The notes under the pieces were generated by a model that was not told the DNA's origin, made no database searches, and saw nothing but the letters and a program-made list of their open reading frames with translations. The translations under genes were made by a program, and so were the position numbers. From the NCBI RefSeq assembly GCF_900142565.1, contig NZ_FRBH01000002.1, positions 124,001 through 188,000 of the forward strand: a DNA stretch of 64,000 bases, read 5' to 3'. Positions 44,458-53,985 of the stretch are shown one piece after another. The stretch's first letter is position 1. Each line of letters starts with the position of its first letter. The DNA comes from Chishuiella changwenlii. Its GTDB lineage: Bacteria; Bacteroidota; Bacteroidia; Flavobacteriales; Weeksellaceae.

Positions 44458-45599
44458 TGACTGCTAAAAAGAAAATATTAATCAGAATAGGCTCGCTTCG
44501 ACATGGGGGAGCTGAAAAAGTATTGGTTACTTTTCTTAAAAATCTATCGCCAGAAAAATACGAAATCGATTTGTTGTTGAACTTATATTCAGGTAAATAT
44601 TTAAAAGATGTCCCATCATGGGTTTCTATTTATTATTTGAATAAAGGTGAAATGATTACAACGAATAGATTACAAGATATTCCTCAGAAAGCTTTTAGAG
44701 TAATTTATCAATCAATTTTAAAGAAATTTCCAAGATTACTTTATCGTTATATTTTATCAAATAAAAAATACGATATAGAGTTTGCGGCAATTGATGGAAT
44801 TGCAGATGAAATTTTAAATTCACCAATAAAATCATCAAAAAAAATAGTTTGGATACATTCAGATATATTTAGTCAAACAAGATATAGTAGTCAAGATTTA
44901 AGAAAGTTTTTCTCATTTGATAAAATATTAGTTATATCAGATAAAATAATGGATTCTTTTCAAGCTATTTCGAAAACTGAAGTAGAGAAAAATAAGATTG
45001 TTAAGATTTATAATCCTATTGATGCAGACGAAATTAGAAGTTTATCTAAAGAGAATTTAAATTTAGAGAAATCTAAAGAAAAAGTATTTCTAAGTGTAGG
45101 AACTATATATCCAGCAAAAGGTTTTGATCGCCTATTAAGAATGCATAAAAGATTAATTGATGAAGGATTTCAGCACGAAGTATGGATTGTTGGTGATGGA
45201 TATGATTTTCCTGCTATATCAAAACTTGTTGAAGAATTAAATATATCAAATACGGCTAAACTAATAGGTTTTAAGGAAAATCCTTATCCTTACTTTTTAC
45301 AAGCAGATTATTATATACTTTCTTCTCGTTATGAAGGTTATCCAACTGTTCTATTTGAAGCAATGGTTTTAAATAAACCAATAATTGCTACAGATGTTTC
45401 AGGTATTAAAGAAATGCTGAATAATGGAGAATTGGGTTATATTATACAAAACGAGGAAGAAGCAATTTATGATGGAATGAAATATTTTATTGAAAATCCA
45501 GAAGTATCCATAAAATATGAACAGATAATTCAATCAAAATCATTACCATTTGAATTGGAGAACGCGGTTAAATCAATAGAACATTATTTTATAGATTAA
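44457..45599 (+). CDS. Glycosyltransferase family 4
   Basis: GT-B fold enzyme of 380 residues. KILIRIGSLRHGGAEKVLV carries the GGAEK loop of the acceptor domain. FLSVGTIYPAKGFDRLLRMH and KLIGFKENPYPYF are donor-domain strands, and SSRYEGYPTVLFEAMVLNKP contains the E-x7-E motif. It uses a nucleotide sugar to extend the lipid-linked repeat unit. TAATG overlap with the membrane protein gene upstream. Paralogous to the truncated GT4 gene at the left edge of the window. Confidence 0.93.
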   Translation: MTAKKKILIRIGSLRHGGAEKVLVTFLKNLSPEKYEIDLLLNLYSGKYLKDVPSWVSIYYLNKGEMITTNRLQDIPQKAFRVIYQSILKKFPRLLYRYILSNKKYDIEFAAIDGIADEILNSPIKSSKKIVWIHSDIFSQTRYSSQDLRKFFSFDKILVISDKIMDSFQAISKTEVEKNKIVKIYNPIDADEIRSLSKENLNLEKSKEKVFLSVGTIYPAKGFDRLLRMHKRLIDEGFQHEVWIVGDGYDFPAISKLVEELNISNTAKLIGFKENPYPYFLQADYYILSSRYEGYPTVLFEAMVLNKPIIATDVSGIKEMLNNGELGYIIQNEEEAIYDGMKYFIENPEVSIKYEQIIQSKSLPFELENAVKSIEHYFID

Positions 45600-45601
45600 G
45601 A

Positions 45602-46150
45602 ATGAAAACAATAATTCAGAAAGATTTTTACAGACAATTTGGATATTGGACAAATTATCCTTTAATAAAAGGATTTTTTAGCCCTGGCTTTCGTTTTGTT
45701 TATTGTTTAAGAAGAGCACAACAATACTCTATAAAACATCCATTAGGAATATTTTTTAGATTGTTATTGAGAAGATATTCTATAAAATATGGCTATCAAA
45801 TATCTGCAAAAACAAAAATAGATGCAGGTCTTTATTTGGGACATTGGGGAACTGTAGTAGTAAATCCAGAAGTTACAATTGGTAAAAATTGCAACTTAGC
45901 ACATGGTGTAACATTAGGACAAACAAATAGAGGAAAAACAAAAGGATTTCCAATAATAAAAGACAATGTTTGGATAGGAACAAATGCTGTTATAGTTGGA
46001 GGAATTACAATTGGTAACAATGTTTTAATAGCTCCCAATAGCTATGTAACACAAGATGTACCAGATAATTCTGTTGTTATGGGAAATCCAATGCAGATAA
46101 TCCCAAAAGATAATGCAACAGAAGATTATATAAATAATAAAGTTGATTGA
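45602..46150 (+). CDS. Hexapeptide acetyltransferase (serine acetyltransferase/WcaB-like)
   Basis: Left-handed beta-helix protein of 182 residues of the CysE/WcaB type. YGYQISAKTKIDAGLYLGHW, GKNCNLAHGVTLGQTNRGK and GNNVLIAPNSYVTQDVPDNS show the hexapeptide coils, with the catalytic His in NLAHG. It lacks the long N-terminal domain of true serine acetyltransferases, so it more likely O-acetylates a sugar of the exopolysaccharide (as WcaB in colanic acid). It is packed between glycosyltransferase genes at 2-bp spacing. Confidence 0.87.
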   Translation: MKTIIQKDFYRQFGYWTNYPLIKGFFSPGFRFVYCLRRAQQYSIKHPLGIFFRLLLRRYSIKYGYQISAKTKIDAGLYLGHWGTVVVNPEVTIGKNCNLAHGVTLGQTNRGKTKGFPIIKDNVWIGTNAVIVGGITIGNNVLIAPNSYVTQDVPDNSVVMGNPMQIIPKDNATEDYINNKVD

Positions 46151-46152
46151 TT

Positions 46153-47136
46153 ATGAATTATTCAATTTCTATAATAGTTCCTGTTTATAATACAGAAAAA
46201 TATTTATCTAAATGTTTAGATTCTATCATTAATCAAACTCTAAAAAATATAGAGATTATTATTGTTAATGATGGTTCTAAAGATAATTCACAACAAATTA
46301 TTGATGAGTATTGTTCTAATGATATAAGAATAAAATCTATTGTCAAACAAAATGGAGGGCTTAGTGATGCTCGAAATATTGGAATAGATCATGCAAATGG
46401 AGAATATATTGCCTTTATAGACTCAGATGATTATATAGATTTATATATGATGGAAGAGCTATATAAAATAGCTATTCGCCATCAAGCAGAAATTGTCTTA
46501 TGTGATTTAGTAAAGGTAGATGAAAATGGAAATGAATTTAGAGATTTACCACAATCACCTCAACTATCAGATAAAATTATTTTAAAGAACGATTTTACAC
46601 TTTTTGGTGAGATGAGTTGTTTTGCTTGTAATAAAATTTTTAAGAAATCGTTATTTGAAAAGCATCGATTTAGAAAAGGAATTCATTTTGAGGATATAGA
46701 ATTAATTCCAAAATTAGTTTTGGACTCACATATCATAGCAAAAATTAATCAACCATTTTATAAATATTTCGAACGTCAAGATTCTATTACTAAAACGCAT
46801 ACTAAAAAAGGATTAGATATGTTTTTAGCAATAGATGAAGTAACAAATTATTTTTTACAAAGTAATTATGCTGAAAATTTAGATCAGTTGAAAAGATTTC
46901 AGATTATACAGGGGTATTATTCCTATTTAGCTTATGTAGCTTTTGTAAAAGATAAACCTTTAAAAAAGGAGATGTTACTAGAATTGAATGAATTTTTAGT
47001 CAATAATGATATAGAGAAAAAAAATATAACAAACTATCAAAGATTCGAAAAAAACTACTTAAATTCATTACCATTAAAGAAAAGAATGTTTTATACATTA
47101 GCACTAATGAACCTTAACCTACTGAATATAATCTAA
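46153..47136 (+). CDS. Glycosyltransferase family 2
   Basis: GT2 enzyme of 327 residues. SISIIVPVYNTEKYLSKCL at the start, VNDGSKDNS near 38-46, IDSDDYIDLYM near 91-101 with the DxDD, and FEDIELIPKLV as the ED acceptor motif. I use the ATG at 46153, just after the upstream stop (TGATTATG), instead of a TTG two codons earlier. Member of the exopolysaccharide operon. Sugar unknown. Confidence 0.92.
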   Translation: MNYSISIIVPVYNTEKYLSKCLDSIINQTLKNIEIIIVNDGSKDNSQQIIDEYCSNDIRIKSIVKQNGGLSDARNIGIDHANGEYIAFIDSDDYIDLYMMEELYKIAIRHQAEIVLCDLVKVDENGNEFRDLPQSPQLSDKIILKNDFTLFGEMSCFACNKIFKKSLFEKHRFRKGIHFEDIELIPKLVLDSHIIAKINQPFYKYFERQDSITKTHTKKGLDMFLAIDEVTNYFLQSNYAENLDQLKRFQIIQGYYSYLAYVAFVKDKPLKKEMLLELNEFLVNNDIEKKNITNYQRFEKNYLNSLPLKKRMFYTLALMNLNLLNII

Positions 47137-47142
47137 AATTAC

Positions 47143-48255
47143 GTGAGCTTAATATATTACATCATACTTAGTTTAATTCTAATTTTCTCACTTCTAGAAT
47201 TTTTTAATGAGGAAAAAATTGATAGAAACATTTTTTTTGCTATTGTCATATTAATGGCTTTGGTTGCAGGATTAGCTTGTGCTATTAGCCCAGATTGGTA
47301 TGCTTATTTCGAGACCTATTATTACAGTTTAAGAGTAGATTGGAAAGATGTAGAGTTTTGGAGTGAAATGTCTGGGATGGAAAAAGGTTATTTAAGACTT
47401 AATAAACTTTTTACATTATTTGGTTTTGGTTTTGGTATGCTAACGCTTTTTATAGCTTCATTTTCTCTTTACTTAAAATCTACAATATTCTATAAATACG
47501 GGGGGTTCCCTCTTTTAGTTTTGTTTATATATGCAATGCCTAACTACTTGTTCGAAGAGCATATCCATATTAGACAAGGGTTAGCAAACGGTTTTGCAAT
47601 ATATTCTGCTCGTTATATTATAGATAGAAAACTTATAAAATTCTTATTATGTATTGTTATAGGTTTTCAATTCCATGAATCTATTATCGTTTTTGTCTTA
47701 GCTTATTGGATTGCTCCTATGAAATTTGATGAGAAAGTTATTGGATGGTTAGTTATATTCGCAATAATTGGATTTTACACAGGGTTAAATTCAATTATTG
47801 AAGTAATTATGAAATTTATGCCAATTGGTCAAGATAAATTTGAGGATTATCAAGGTGATCTCTACAATTCTGATGGTTTTGCGGTAGGTGATTTTATAAA
47901 AATAATTTCTGTAATGTCTATCATTGTTTATAATAAATACGCAAAACATGATTTGTTATATTGTTATTTCAGAAACTTGTTCATTATGGGAGTTTTGCTT
48001 TTCTTCTTTTTAGGGAAAGGAATATTCGGGATTAGGCTACCAGGTTTTTATCTTGTTTTCTTAGGTTTAACGTTAGGTAGAATGTTATATGTTTTTGAAG
48101 GCGATAGGTTTAAGAAAATATTTGTTTATTCTAGTTTTGTTTTTTATACGATAGTCCTTATTTTCTGGTTTCAAGTAAAACAAGGAAGTGATTCTGGTTT
48201 TAATCGTTATAAAACTATTTTTAGTAATGAAGCACCTTATGGATTATGGATTTAG
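47143..48255 (+). CDS. EpsG-family polysaccharide polymerase-like membrane protein (Wzy role)
   Basis: Membrane protein of 370 residues with about ten spans. ALVAGLACAISPDWYAYFET near 38-57 carries the D-x3-Y pattern typical of EpsG proteins, and HIHIRQGLANGFAIYSARYI near 145-164 matches their conserved R-Q-x-(L/I)-A region. EpsG-type proteins are believed to polymerise repeat units in the periplasm. The start is a GTG at 47143; no ATG fits. It overlaps the next gene by 10 bp. The only polymerase candidate in the window. Confidence 0.85.
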   Translation: MSLIYYIILSLILIFSLLEFFNEEKIDRNIFFAIVILMALVAGLACAISPDWYAYFETYYYSLRVDWKDVEFWSEMSGMEKGYLRLNKLFTLFGFGFGMLTLFIASFSLYLKSTIFYKYGGFPLLVLFIYAMPNYLFEEHIHIRQGLANGFAIYSARYIIDRKLIKFLLCIVIGFQFHESIIVFVLAYWIAPMKFDEKVIGWLVIFAIIGFYTGLNSIIEVIMKFMPIGQDKFEDYQGDLYNSDGFAVGDFIKIISVMSIIVYNKYAKHDLLYCYFRNLFIMGVLLFFFLGKGIFGIRLPGFYLVFLGLTLGRMLYVFEGDRFKKIFVYSSFVFYTIVLIFWFQVKQGSDSGFNRYKTIFSNEAPYGLWI

Positions 48256-48992
48256 TATCAATTATAACACCTTGCTACAATTCGGAACAATTTATTGTAG
48301 AAACCTATCAATCAATATTTAATCAGACTTATAAAAATTGGGAATGGATTATTGTAGATGATTGTTCTAAAGATAATTCTGTAGAACTAATCAAATCCTT
48401 TAATGATGATAGAGTAAAATTATTTGTTCAAGATAATAACCAAGGGGCCGCTGTAGCAAGAAATAAAGCATTAGATATCGCAAAGGGAAAGTATATTACA
48501 TTTATTGATAGTGATGATTTATGGCTACCTAATTTCTTAGAAACAACAATAAATTATTTAGAAAATAATAATGAAAACTTAGTTTATACAAGTTATAAAA
48601 GAGTTGACGAGAATTTAAACTTTGCTTTAAACGATTTTATTGCAATTGATAAAATTAATAGAAATAGGATTCTATATAATTGTCCAATACCAATGTTAAC
48701 TTCTGTTTATAATGCATCGGAAATAGGAATCGTAAAATTTCCAGATGTAGAATTAAGAGAAGATCATGCTATGTGGATAGATTTATTGGAGAGAACGAAA
48801 TATGCAAGAGCAATTAAAGAATCCCTTGCAATATATAGAATGAGAGAAAACTCTGTTTCTAGAAATAAATGGAATATCGCTATAAAACAATACAATGTTT
48901 ATAATAAATATTTAAGAATGAATATAATACAATCATCTTATTATACTTTTTTTTGGGCATTAAATGGATTAAAAAAATATGGAAAATTTTAA
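48246..48992 (+). CDS. Glycosyltransferase family 2 (WfaP/WcaA-like)
   Basis: GT2 enzyme of 248 residues. LVSIITPCYNSEQFIVETYQ, VDDCSKDNS near 37-45 and IDSDDLWLPNF near 89-99 are the nucleotide and metal motifs, and LREDHAMWIDLL is the acceptor-side acidic motif. This short type without a long C-terminus is common in Bacteroidota capsules. Overlaps its neighbours by 10 and 14 bp, so it is coupled to EpsG and the initiator gene. Confidence 0.93.
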   Translation: MDLVSIITPCYNSEQFIVETYQSIFNQTYKNWEWIIVDDCSKDNSVELIKSFNDDRVKLFVQDNNQGAAVARNKALDIAKGKYITFIDSDDLWLPNFLETTINYLENNNENLVYTSYKRVDENLNFALNDFIAIDKINRNRILYNCPIPMLTSVYNASEIGIVKFPDVELREDHAMWIDLLERTKYARAIKESLAIYRMRENSVSRNKWNIAIKQYNVYNKYLRMNIIQSSYYTFFWALNGLKKYGKF

Positions 48993-50082
48993 ACTTTTAG
49001 ATTACTTCTATAATTTTGGTAATGTATCTCCACTCTTTATTAACATTTTTGGAGCATTTTTTACTGCACTAATTATAACACTAATTTCTATACCAAAAAT
49101 TATAAGAATTTCTTATAAAAAAGGTCTCATGGATGTTCCTGGTGAGAGAAGTTCACACACCAATAAAATTCCAACTTTAGGAGGCGTAGCACTATTCTTT
49201 GGGATTGTTGTATCCACTTCAATTTTTGCAACAGATTTAGGAGTTAATTATTCATTCTTTCTGTCAGCAATTACAATTTTATTTTTTATAGGTTTAATGG
49301 ATGATTTATTAGTTGTAGCACCTGATAAAAAACTTTACGGACAAATAATTAGTATAGTTTTAATTGTTTTTGGATCAGGAATTATGATTAATTCTTTTTT
49401 AGGTTTATTTAATATTTACGAAATTCCTTATTCATTAGGAGTATTACTAACCATTTTTGTTTTTATAACACTCATAAATGCTTATAATCTTATAGATGGA
49501 ATAGATGGATTAGCTTCTGGCGTTGGAATTATAATTAGTTTATGTTTTGTATATATTTTCTATAGAATTTTTGATTATGGAATCGGAATTTTAGCGATTA
49601 GTACAATAGCTGTACTTTTAGGATTCTTACGATATAACTTATCAAAAGAATTTAAAATATTTATGGGAGATACTGGTTCTATGGTAATAGGATTTATCTT
49701 AACATTTATGGCAATAAGATTTCTTTACATTAGCGAATCTTCAAACTTAGGTTTAACTACAGCACCAGCATTACTATTATTTATTTTTGTAATACCTATT
49801 TTGGATACTATTTCTGTTTTTACAATTAGAATTCTAAATAAACGTAGTCCTTTTTCTGCAGATAAAAATCATCTTCATCATCAATTTTTAAAATTAGGAT
49901 TTACCCATATTCAGACATCAATTATAATAATGCTTGTTAACATTTTTTTTGTAATCATTGGGTATTATTTTAGAAATATTGAAATTAATAAACTATTTTT
50001 GATATTCATAGTATTATCAATTATTTTCGTGGCTACTTTAAAGTTTATCGTAGTAAGAAATTTAAATAAAAAAGCAACATAA
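48979..50082 (+). CDS. WecA/TagO-type UDP-sugar:undecaprenyl-phosphate sugar-1-phosphate transferase
   Basis: Polytopic phosphotransferase of 367 residues with about eleven spans. GLMDVPGERSSHTNKIPTLG near 52-71 is the conserved RxxHxxxxPxxGG region, GLMDDLLVVAPDKKLYGQI near 104-122 holds the DD, NLIDGIDGLASG near 171-182 and FMGDTGSMVIGF near 232-243 are the further catalytic motifs, and KNHLHHQFLKLG is the His-rich cytoplasmic loop of WecA. It starts a lipid-linked oligosaccharide. A second type of initiator is present at 53362, so this operon holds two. Confidence 0.93.
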   Translation: MENFKLLDYFYNFGNVSPLFINIFGAFFTALIITLISIPKIIRISYKKGLMDVPGERSSHTNKIPTLGGVALFFGIVVSTSIFATDLGVNYSFFLSAITILFFIGLMDDLLVVAPDKKLYGQIISIVLIVFGSGIMINSFLGLFNIYEIPYSLGVLLTIFVFITLINAYNLIDGIDGLASGVGIIISLCFVYIFYRIFDYGIGILAISTIAVLLGFLRYNLSKEFKIFMGDTGSMVIGFILTFMAIRFLYISESSNLGLTTAPALLLFIFVIPILDTISVFTIRILNKRSPFSADKNHLHHQFLKLGFTHIQTSIIIMLVNIFFVIIGYYFRNIEINKLFLIFIVLSIIFVATLKFIVVRNLNKKAT

Positions 50083-50096
50083 CTATATCTATAAAA

Positions 50097-50873
50097 ATGC
50101 ATTCAAAATCAACTTTAACTAAATCATTTTTCATACTGATTATTTTTAATCTATTTTCCTGTATATCACTTAAAGATGTACAATTAATACAACCCGATCA
50201 AAACCTTAAGTTGGATGCTGATGGTAAAATTTCATATCAAAGACCAGAGTATTATATTCAGAAAGACGACGAAATCTTAATAAAAGTTTCTTCTGCTTCT
50301 AACGCATCTATGGGTATTCTTAGTGATTTTATTTCTTCTGGAAATAGTAATACAGGAACTGGAGTTCTTGTTAGAGAGGATGGAGCAATAGAATTACCTC
50401 GTATAGGTAAAATACAGTTAGAAGGTCTAACGATAGAACAAGCTAGAAAGAAAGTTCAAGATGAATTTTACAAGATTTATGAAGAAAAAGGGACTTACAT
50501 AGATGTAAATCTTGCAAGTATAGATTATACAATAGTGGGAGAGGCTGGACAAGGTATTTTTACAGCTCCTAAACGAAGTATAACATTACTTGATGCTTTT
50601 GCACAGTCAGGATCAAATAATATATATGCAGATCTTAAACATGTTCGTATTATAAGAACTACAGCAGAAGGTACAAAACAAGTATATGTAGATCTTACAA
50701 AAGAATCAATTATGAATTCAGAATATTATTGGATTCAGAATAATGATATAATTGTTGTAAATGCTCGTAAAGAGAAGGTTTGGGGAATAGGTCTTAATCC
50801 TATGACTATTGTTACAACGATAATTGGTGCTGCTGCAACATTTTTAGGAGCTTATTATATTTTTAGAAGATAA
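50097..50873 (+). CDS. Polysaccharide export lipoprotein (Wza/GumB-like, SLBB)
   Basis: Outer-membrane polysaccharide export protein of 258 residues. The start KSFFILIIFNLFSCISLKDV is a lipoprotein signal with Cys after FS. PEYYIQKDDEILIKVSSASN near 50-70 opens the polysaccharide export domain, LPRIGKIQLEGLTIEQARKK near 100-120 is its signature, and an SLBB segment (YTIVGEAGQGIFTAPKRSIT) follows. It ends in a probable membrane span (WGIGLNPMTIVTTIIGAAAT), as in Bacteroidota Wza proteins. Works with Wzc encoded next. Confidence 0.93.
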   Translation: MHSKSTLTKSFFILIIFNLFSCISLKDVQLIQPDQNLKLDADGKISYQRPEYYIQKDDEILIKVSSASNASMGILSDFISSGNSNTGTGVLVREDGAIELPRIGKIQLEGLTIEQARKKVQDEFYKIYEEKGTYIDVNLASIDYTIVGEAGQGIFTAPKRSITLLDAFAQSGSNNIYADLKHVRIIRTTAEGTKQVYVDLTKESIMNSEYYWIQNNDIIVVNARKEKVWGIGLNPMTIVTTIIGAAATFLGAYYIFRR

Positions 50874-50881
50874 TAGGAATT

Positions 50882-53362
50882 ATGGAAAATAAAATAAAGG
50901 ATCAACAAAATAAGAAAAAGAAATCTGATTTTATTGATATCGAAAGACTGATTCCAAGATTACTAAATGCTTGGCCACTTTATATTGTATCTATTTTAAT
51001 TGCATTTAGTATTGCTTATTATTTAAATAATTGGAAACTAAATAAAATTTATTCAGCCAATACAACTTTTAAAATAAAAGATAACAGTTCGTCTAATAAT
51101 AGTTCACTTGCTTCAAATTCAATTAACTTTATTTGGGGAGGAAATGCAAATAAAATTGATGGATTAAGTTATACTTTAACATCACGTATACACAACGAAA
51201 AAGTTATTAAAAAGTCTGAATCTTATATTTATTATTTTGAACAAGGAAGATTGAAAAAATCTAATATTTATAAATTAGATGCTCCATTTCATGTTCATAT
51301 TGATACATTATACAATCAGGTTTCTAATGTTGAAATAAAAATAAAACCGAAAGATAATAATTCTTTTTATTTTGAAGTTGAGAATAAGAATGGTACACTT
51401 TACCAATTTACTAAAGATAGTATTTTAAGAGCTACTGAAATTAATTTACCAAAAGTAGGTTATTATAATAGATGGTTAGTAGGAAGTAATTATAAATTAT
51501 TGATAAAAAAATCTAACATTCCTTTTTCTGGAAATGATTTTTCTTTCAAATTAGTTTCAATTCAAGAAGCAACAAGTAGAGCGATTCAAAATTTTAGTGT
51601 TACAAATCCTTCAAAGATATCAAGCATAATAAATGTTTCTAAAAATGCTGAAAGTTTAAATGAAGCAGTTGATTTATTAAATACTTCTATAAAAGTTTTA
51701 ATAGATAGTGAATTATCAGAAAAGAATCTATCAGCTTTTCAAACAAGAAAATATTTACAAGATAGAATTACAGTTGTAAAACATAAATTAGATAGTGCAA
51801 CAGATAATTTACAAAACTTACAGAAAGAAAAAGGAGTTTACAATTTTGATACGAAGAAAACCGATTTATTAGCAAGTTTAACAGACCTTGATAAAGAAAG
51901 AATTTTAGTTGAGGAAAAAATTAATGCTTTACACCGTTTAATGCCTAAAAAATCTAGTAGTGTAGATAATTTAATTGCATTAAATATTGCTGGTTTAGAG
52001 GTTTCATACTTTATGTCGAATGTAGATCAAATTGATATATTTGAGAATCAAAGGACTCAAATGCTAAAGGTTTACAAACCAGATTCTGATGAAATTAAAG
52101 ACATTGAACAACAAATAGCAAAGAGAAGAAATAATATTGCTACAGTTGTAAATGCTCACTTGCAAAAACTAAATACAGACTTATCAATGATTAACTCTAA
52201 GTTGTCACAAGCTGAATTTAAAGCAAGAGATTTACCATACGAAGAAATAGAGTTTGTAGAAGCAAATAGAGGATTCGAATTAAACAGTGAACTATATTCA
52301 ACTTTAATTAATCAGTTAAATACAACAGATTTATCATTGGCATCTATTGTTTCTGATATTACAATTATAGATCCAGCAAAAAATCAAAATCAAGGAGCTA
52401 TTTATCCAAATCCAAAAAGAAATTACTTAATCGCTTTAGGTATTGGATTTTTAATTCCTCTAGTATATGTTGTTATTAAAGAATTATTAGATTTTAAAGT
52501 AAGAGTATTAAAAGATATTACATCTCGTACAGATATTCCAATTATTGGATTAGTAGGTCCTTTGGCAGGTAATTCTCCATTAATTGTAATTAACAATCCT
52601 AAATCGAGTGTTTCAGAATCATTTAGATCCATACGATCTAATCTAAAGTATTTGTACAAAAATCCATCACTTAGCGCGAATAATAAAACCATTTTGGTTA
52701 CATCTTTTATTGGAGGAGAAGGAAAAACATTTAATGCTATGAATATAGCATCTTCTATAGGTTCAATGGATAATAAATCTGTATTAATAGGATTAGATTT
52801 ACGCAAGCCAAAAATATTTGACGATTTTAATATTACAAACAAAATTGGTGTTACAGACTACGTTGCGGGTGAATTAGAATTAGATAAAATTACACAACGT
52901 ACAATCTTACCAAATTTAGATGTTATTACAGCAGGACCAATTCCTCCTAATCCGTCAGAATTAATTCTGAGTAAAAGAATGGATCAATTATTTGAGGAGT
53001 TAAAAGAGAAGTATGAATATATTATTATAGATTCTCCACCAATTGGTCTTGTTACGGATTCTTATGATTTAATGCGTTTTGCAGATTGTACATTATATGT
53101 AACACGTTATAATTATTCTGAGAAAAACTTTATAAACGCTGTATCTAATAAATACGAAGAAGGAGAAGTTTCTAATATTGGTATTGTATTTAATGATTTC
53201 CAAATTAAAACTGGTTACGGTTACGGATATGGTTACGGATATGGTTATGGCTACGGCTACGGATATGGTTACGGATATTTTTCAGAGGATGAAGGTTTTG
53301 ATAATTCATCTTACGGAAAGTTAAAACGTTTATTCGGTAGAATAAAAGACAAATTCTTTTAA
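50882..53362 (+). CDS. Polysaccharide co-polymerase / BY-kinase (Wzc-type) with (Gly-Tyr)11 tail
   Basis: Tyrosine autokinase of 826 residues that controls chain length and export. Membrane spans flank the periplasmic Wzz domain (about 34-52 and 512-531), and coiled-coil segments lie between about 290 and 470. The cytoplasmic kinase has Walker A GGEGKT (about 611-616), Walker A' GLDLRKP (about 637-643) and Walker B YIIIDSPP (about 713-720). The C-terminus carries eleven Gly-Tyr pairs encoded by 53213-53278, the likely autophosphorylation cluster. It follows Wza by 8 bp and overlaps the sugar transferase by one base (TAATG). Confidence 0.95.
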   Translation: MENKIKDQQNKKKKSDFIDIERLIPRLLNAWPLYIVSILIAFSIAYYLNNWKLNKIYSANTTFKIKDNSSSNNSSLASNSINFIWGGNANKIDGLSYTLTSRIHNEKVIKKSESYIYYFEQGRLKKSNIYKLDAPFHVHIDTLYNQVSNVEIKIKPKDNNSFYFEVENKNGTLYQFTKDSILRATEINLPKVGYYNRWLVGSNYKLLIKKSNIPFSGNDFSFKLVSIQEATSRAIQNFSVTNPSKISSIINVSKNAESLNEAVDLLNTSIKVLIDSELSEKNLSAFQTRKYLQDRITVVKHKLDSATDNLQNLQKEKGVYNFDTKKTDLLASLTDLDKERILVEEKINALHRLMPKKSSSVDNLIALNIAGLEVSYFMSNVDQIDIFENQRTQMLKVYKPDSDEIKDIEQQIAKRRNNIATVVNAHLQKLNTDLSMINSKLSQAEFKARDLPYEEIEFVEANRGFELNSELYSTLINQLNTTDLSLASIVSDITIIDPAKNQNQGAIYPNPKRNYLIALGIGFLIPLVYVVIKELLDFKVRVLKDITSRTDIPIIGLVGPLAGNSPLIVINNPKSSVSESFRSIRSNLKYLYKNPSLSANNKTILVTSFIGGEGKTFNAMNIASSIGSMDNKSVLIGLDLRKPKIFDDFNITNKIGVTDYVAGELELDKITQRTILPNLDVITAGPIPPNPSELILSKRMDQLFEELKEKYEYIIIDSPPIGLVTDSYDLMRFADCTLYVTRYNYSEKNFINAVSNKYEEGEVSNIGIVFNDFQIKTGYGYGYGYGYGYGYGYGYGYGYFSEDEGFDNSSYGKLKRLFGRIKDKFF
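53213..53278 (+). repeat. Eleven tandem hexanucleotide Gly-Tyr codon pairs in the Wzc tail
   Basis: GGN-TAY repeats eleven times. Both Gly codons (GGT, GGA, GGC) and Tyr codons (TAC, TAT) vary, so the DNA repeat is imperfect while the peptide is exact. Such a tract can gain or lose units by replication slippage without a frameshift. Confidence 0.95.
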
Positions 53363-53937
53363 TGATTTTTAAAAACATATTTGATTATATTTTAGCATTA
53401 ATCCTACTTATATTTTTAGTAGGATTAATTGTTTTGTTAATTATCATATGTTCATTTGATACAAAGCAATTTGGAATTTTTGAACAAAATAGAGTTGGTA
53501 AAAATGCTAAACTTTTTAAGATTTATAAATTAAGAACCATGAAAGGTGTTTCAAAATCTAACATTACAACATTAAAAGATCATAACATAACACCTCTTGG
53601 AAAATTTCTTAGAAAATATAAGTTAGATGAACTTCCGCAATTATTTAATATAATAAAAGGGGAAATGAGCTTTGTTGGTCCTAGACCAGATGTATTTGGT
53701 TATGCAGATAAATTAATTGGTGAGGATAGAATTATTTTAAACGTAAAACCAGGAATTACAGGTCCAGCTCAAATAAAATATAAAAATGAAGAACAACTAC
53801 TAGCAGAAGTAGAAGATCCGATTCTTTATAACGATAAAGTCTTATGGAAAGATAAGGTTTTGATTAATGTGCAATATGTAAAAGAATGGACATTTAAAAA
53901 AGATATTATTTATCTGTTACATACAGTATTCAAATAA
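53362..53937 (+). CDS. Undecaprenyl-phosphate sugar phosphotransferase (PssY/WcaJ C-terminal type)
   Basis: Monotopic phosphoglycosyl transferase of 191 residues. One N-terminal membrane helix (LALILLIFLVGLIVLLIIIC), then FEQNRVGKNAKLFKIYKLRT near 35-54, LGKFLRKYKLDELPQLFNII near 75-94 (the K-x-DE-x-PQ core with the Asp-Glu catalytic dyad) and SFVGPRPD near 100-107. Only the catalytic domain is present, as in PglC and PssY. Last gene of the operon; followed by a strong terminator. Confidence 0.95.
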   Translation: MIFKNIFDYILALILLIFLVGLIVLLIIICSFDTKQFGIFEQNRVGKNAKLFKIYKLRTMKGVSKSNITTLKDHNITPLGKFLRKYKLDELPQLFNIIKGEMSFVGPRPDVFGYADKLIGEDRIILNVKPGITGPAQIKYKNEEQLLAEVEDPILYNDKVLWKDKVLINVQYVKEWTFKKDIIYLLHTVFK

Positions 53938-53969
53938 AAAAATGCTTCTAAAATTAGAAGCATTTTTTT
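53936..53969. terminator. Bidirectional intrinsic terminator
   Basis: Sixteen-base perfect arms (A-run, ATGCTTCTAA and its complement with a T-run). It begins at the stop codon of the sugar transferase and lies 17 bp from the end of the converging phosphomutase gene, so it ends both transcripts. Confidence 0.92.
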
Positions 53970-53985
53970 ATTTATTTTATTCTGA

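Noticed and set aside
52423-52842. 139-codon minus-strand open frame
   Set aside because: Antisense to the kinase domain of Wzc with Walker motifs on the plus strand; a shadow frame.
53213-53278. CRISPR-like or minisatellite array
   Set aside because: The repeat is a coding Gly-Tyr tract in frame with Wzc, without spacers.
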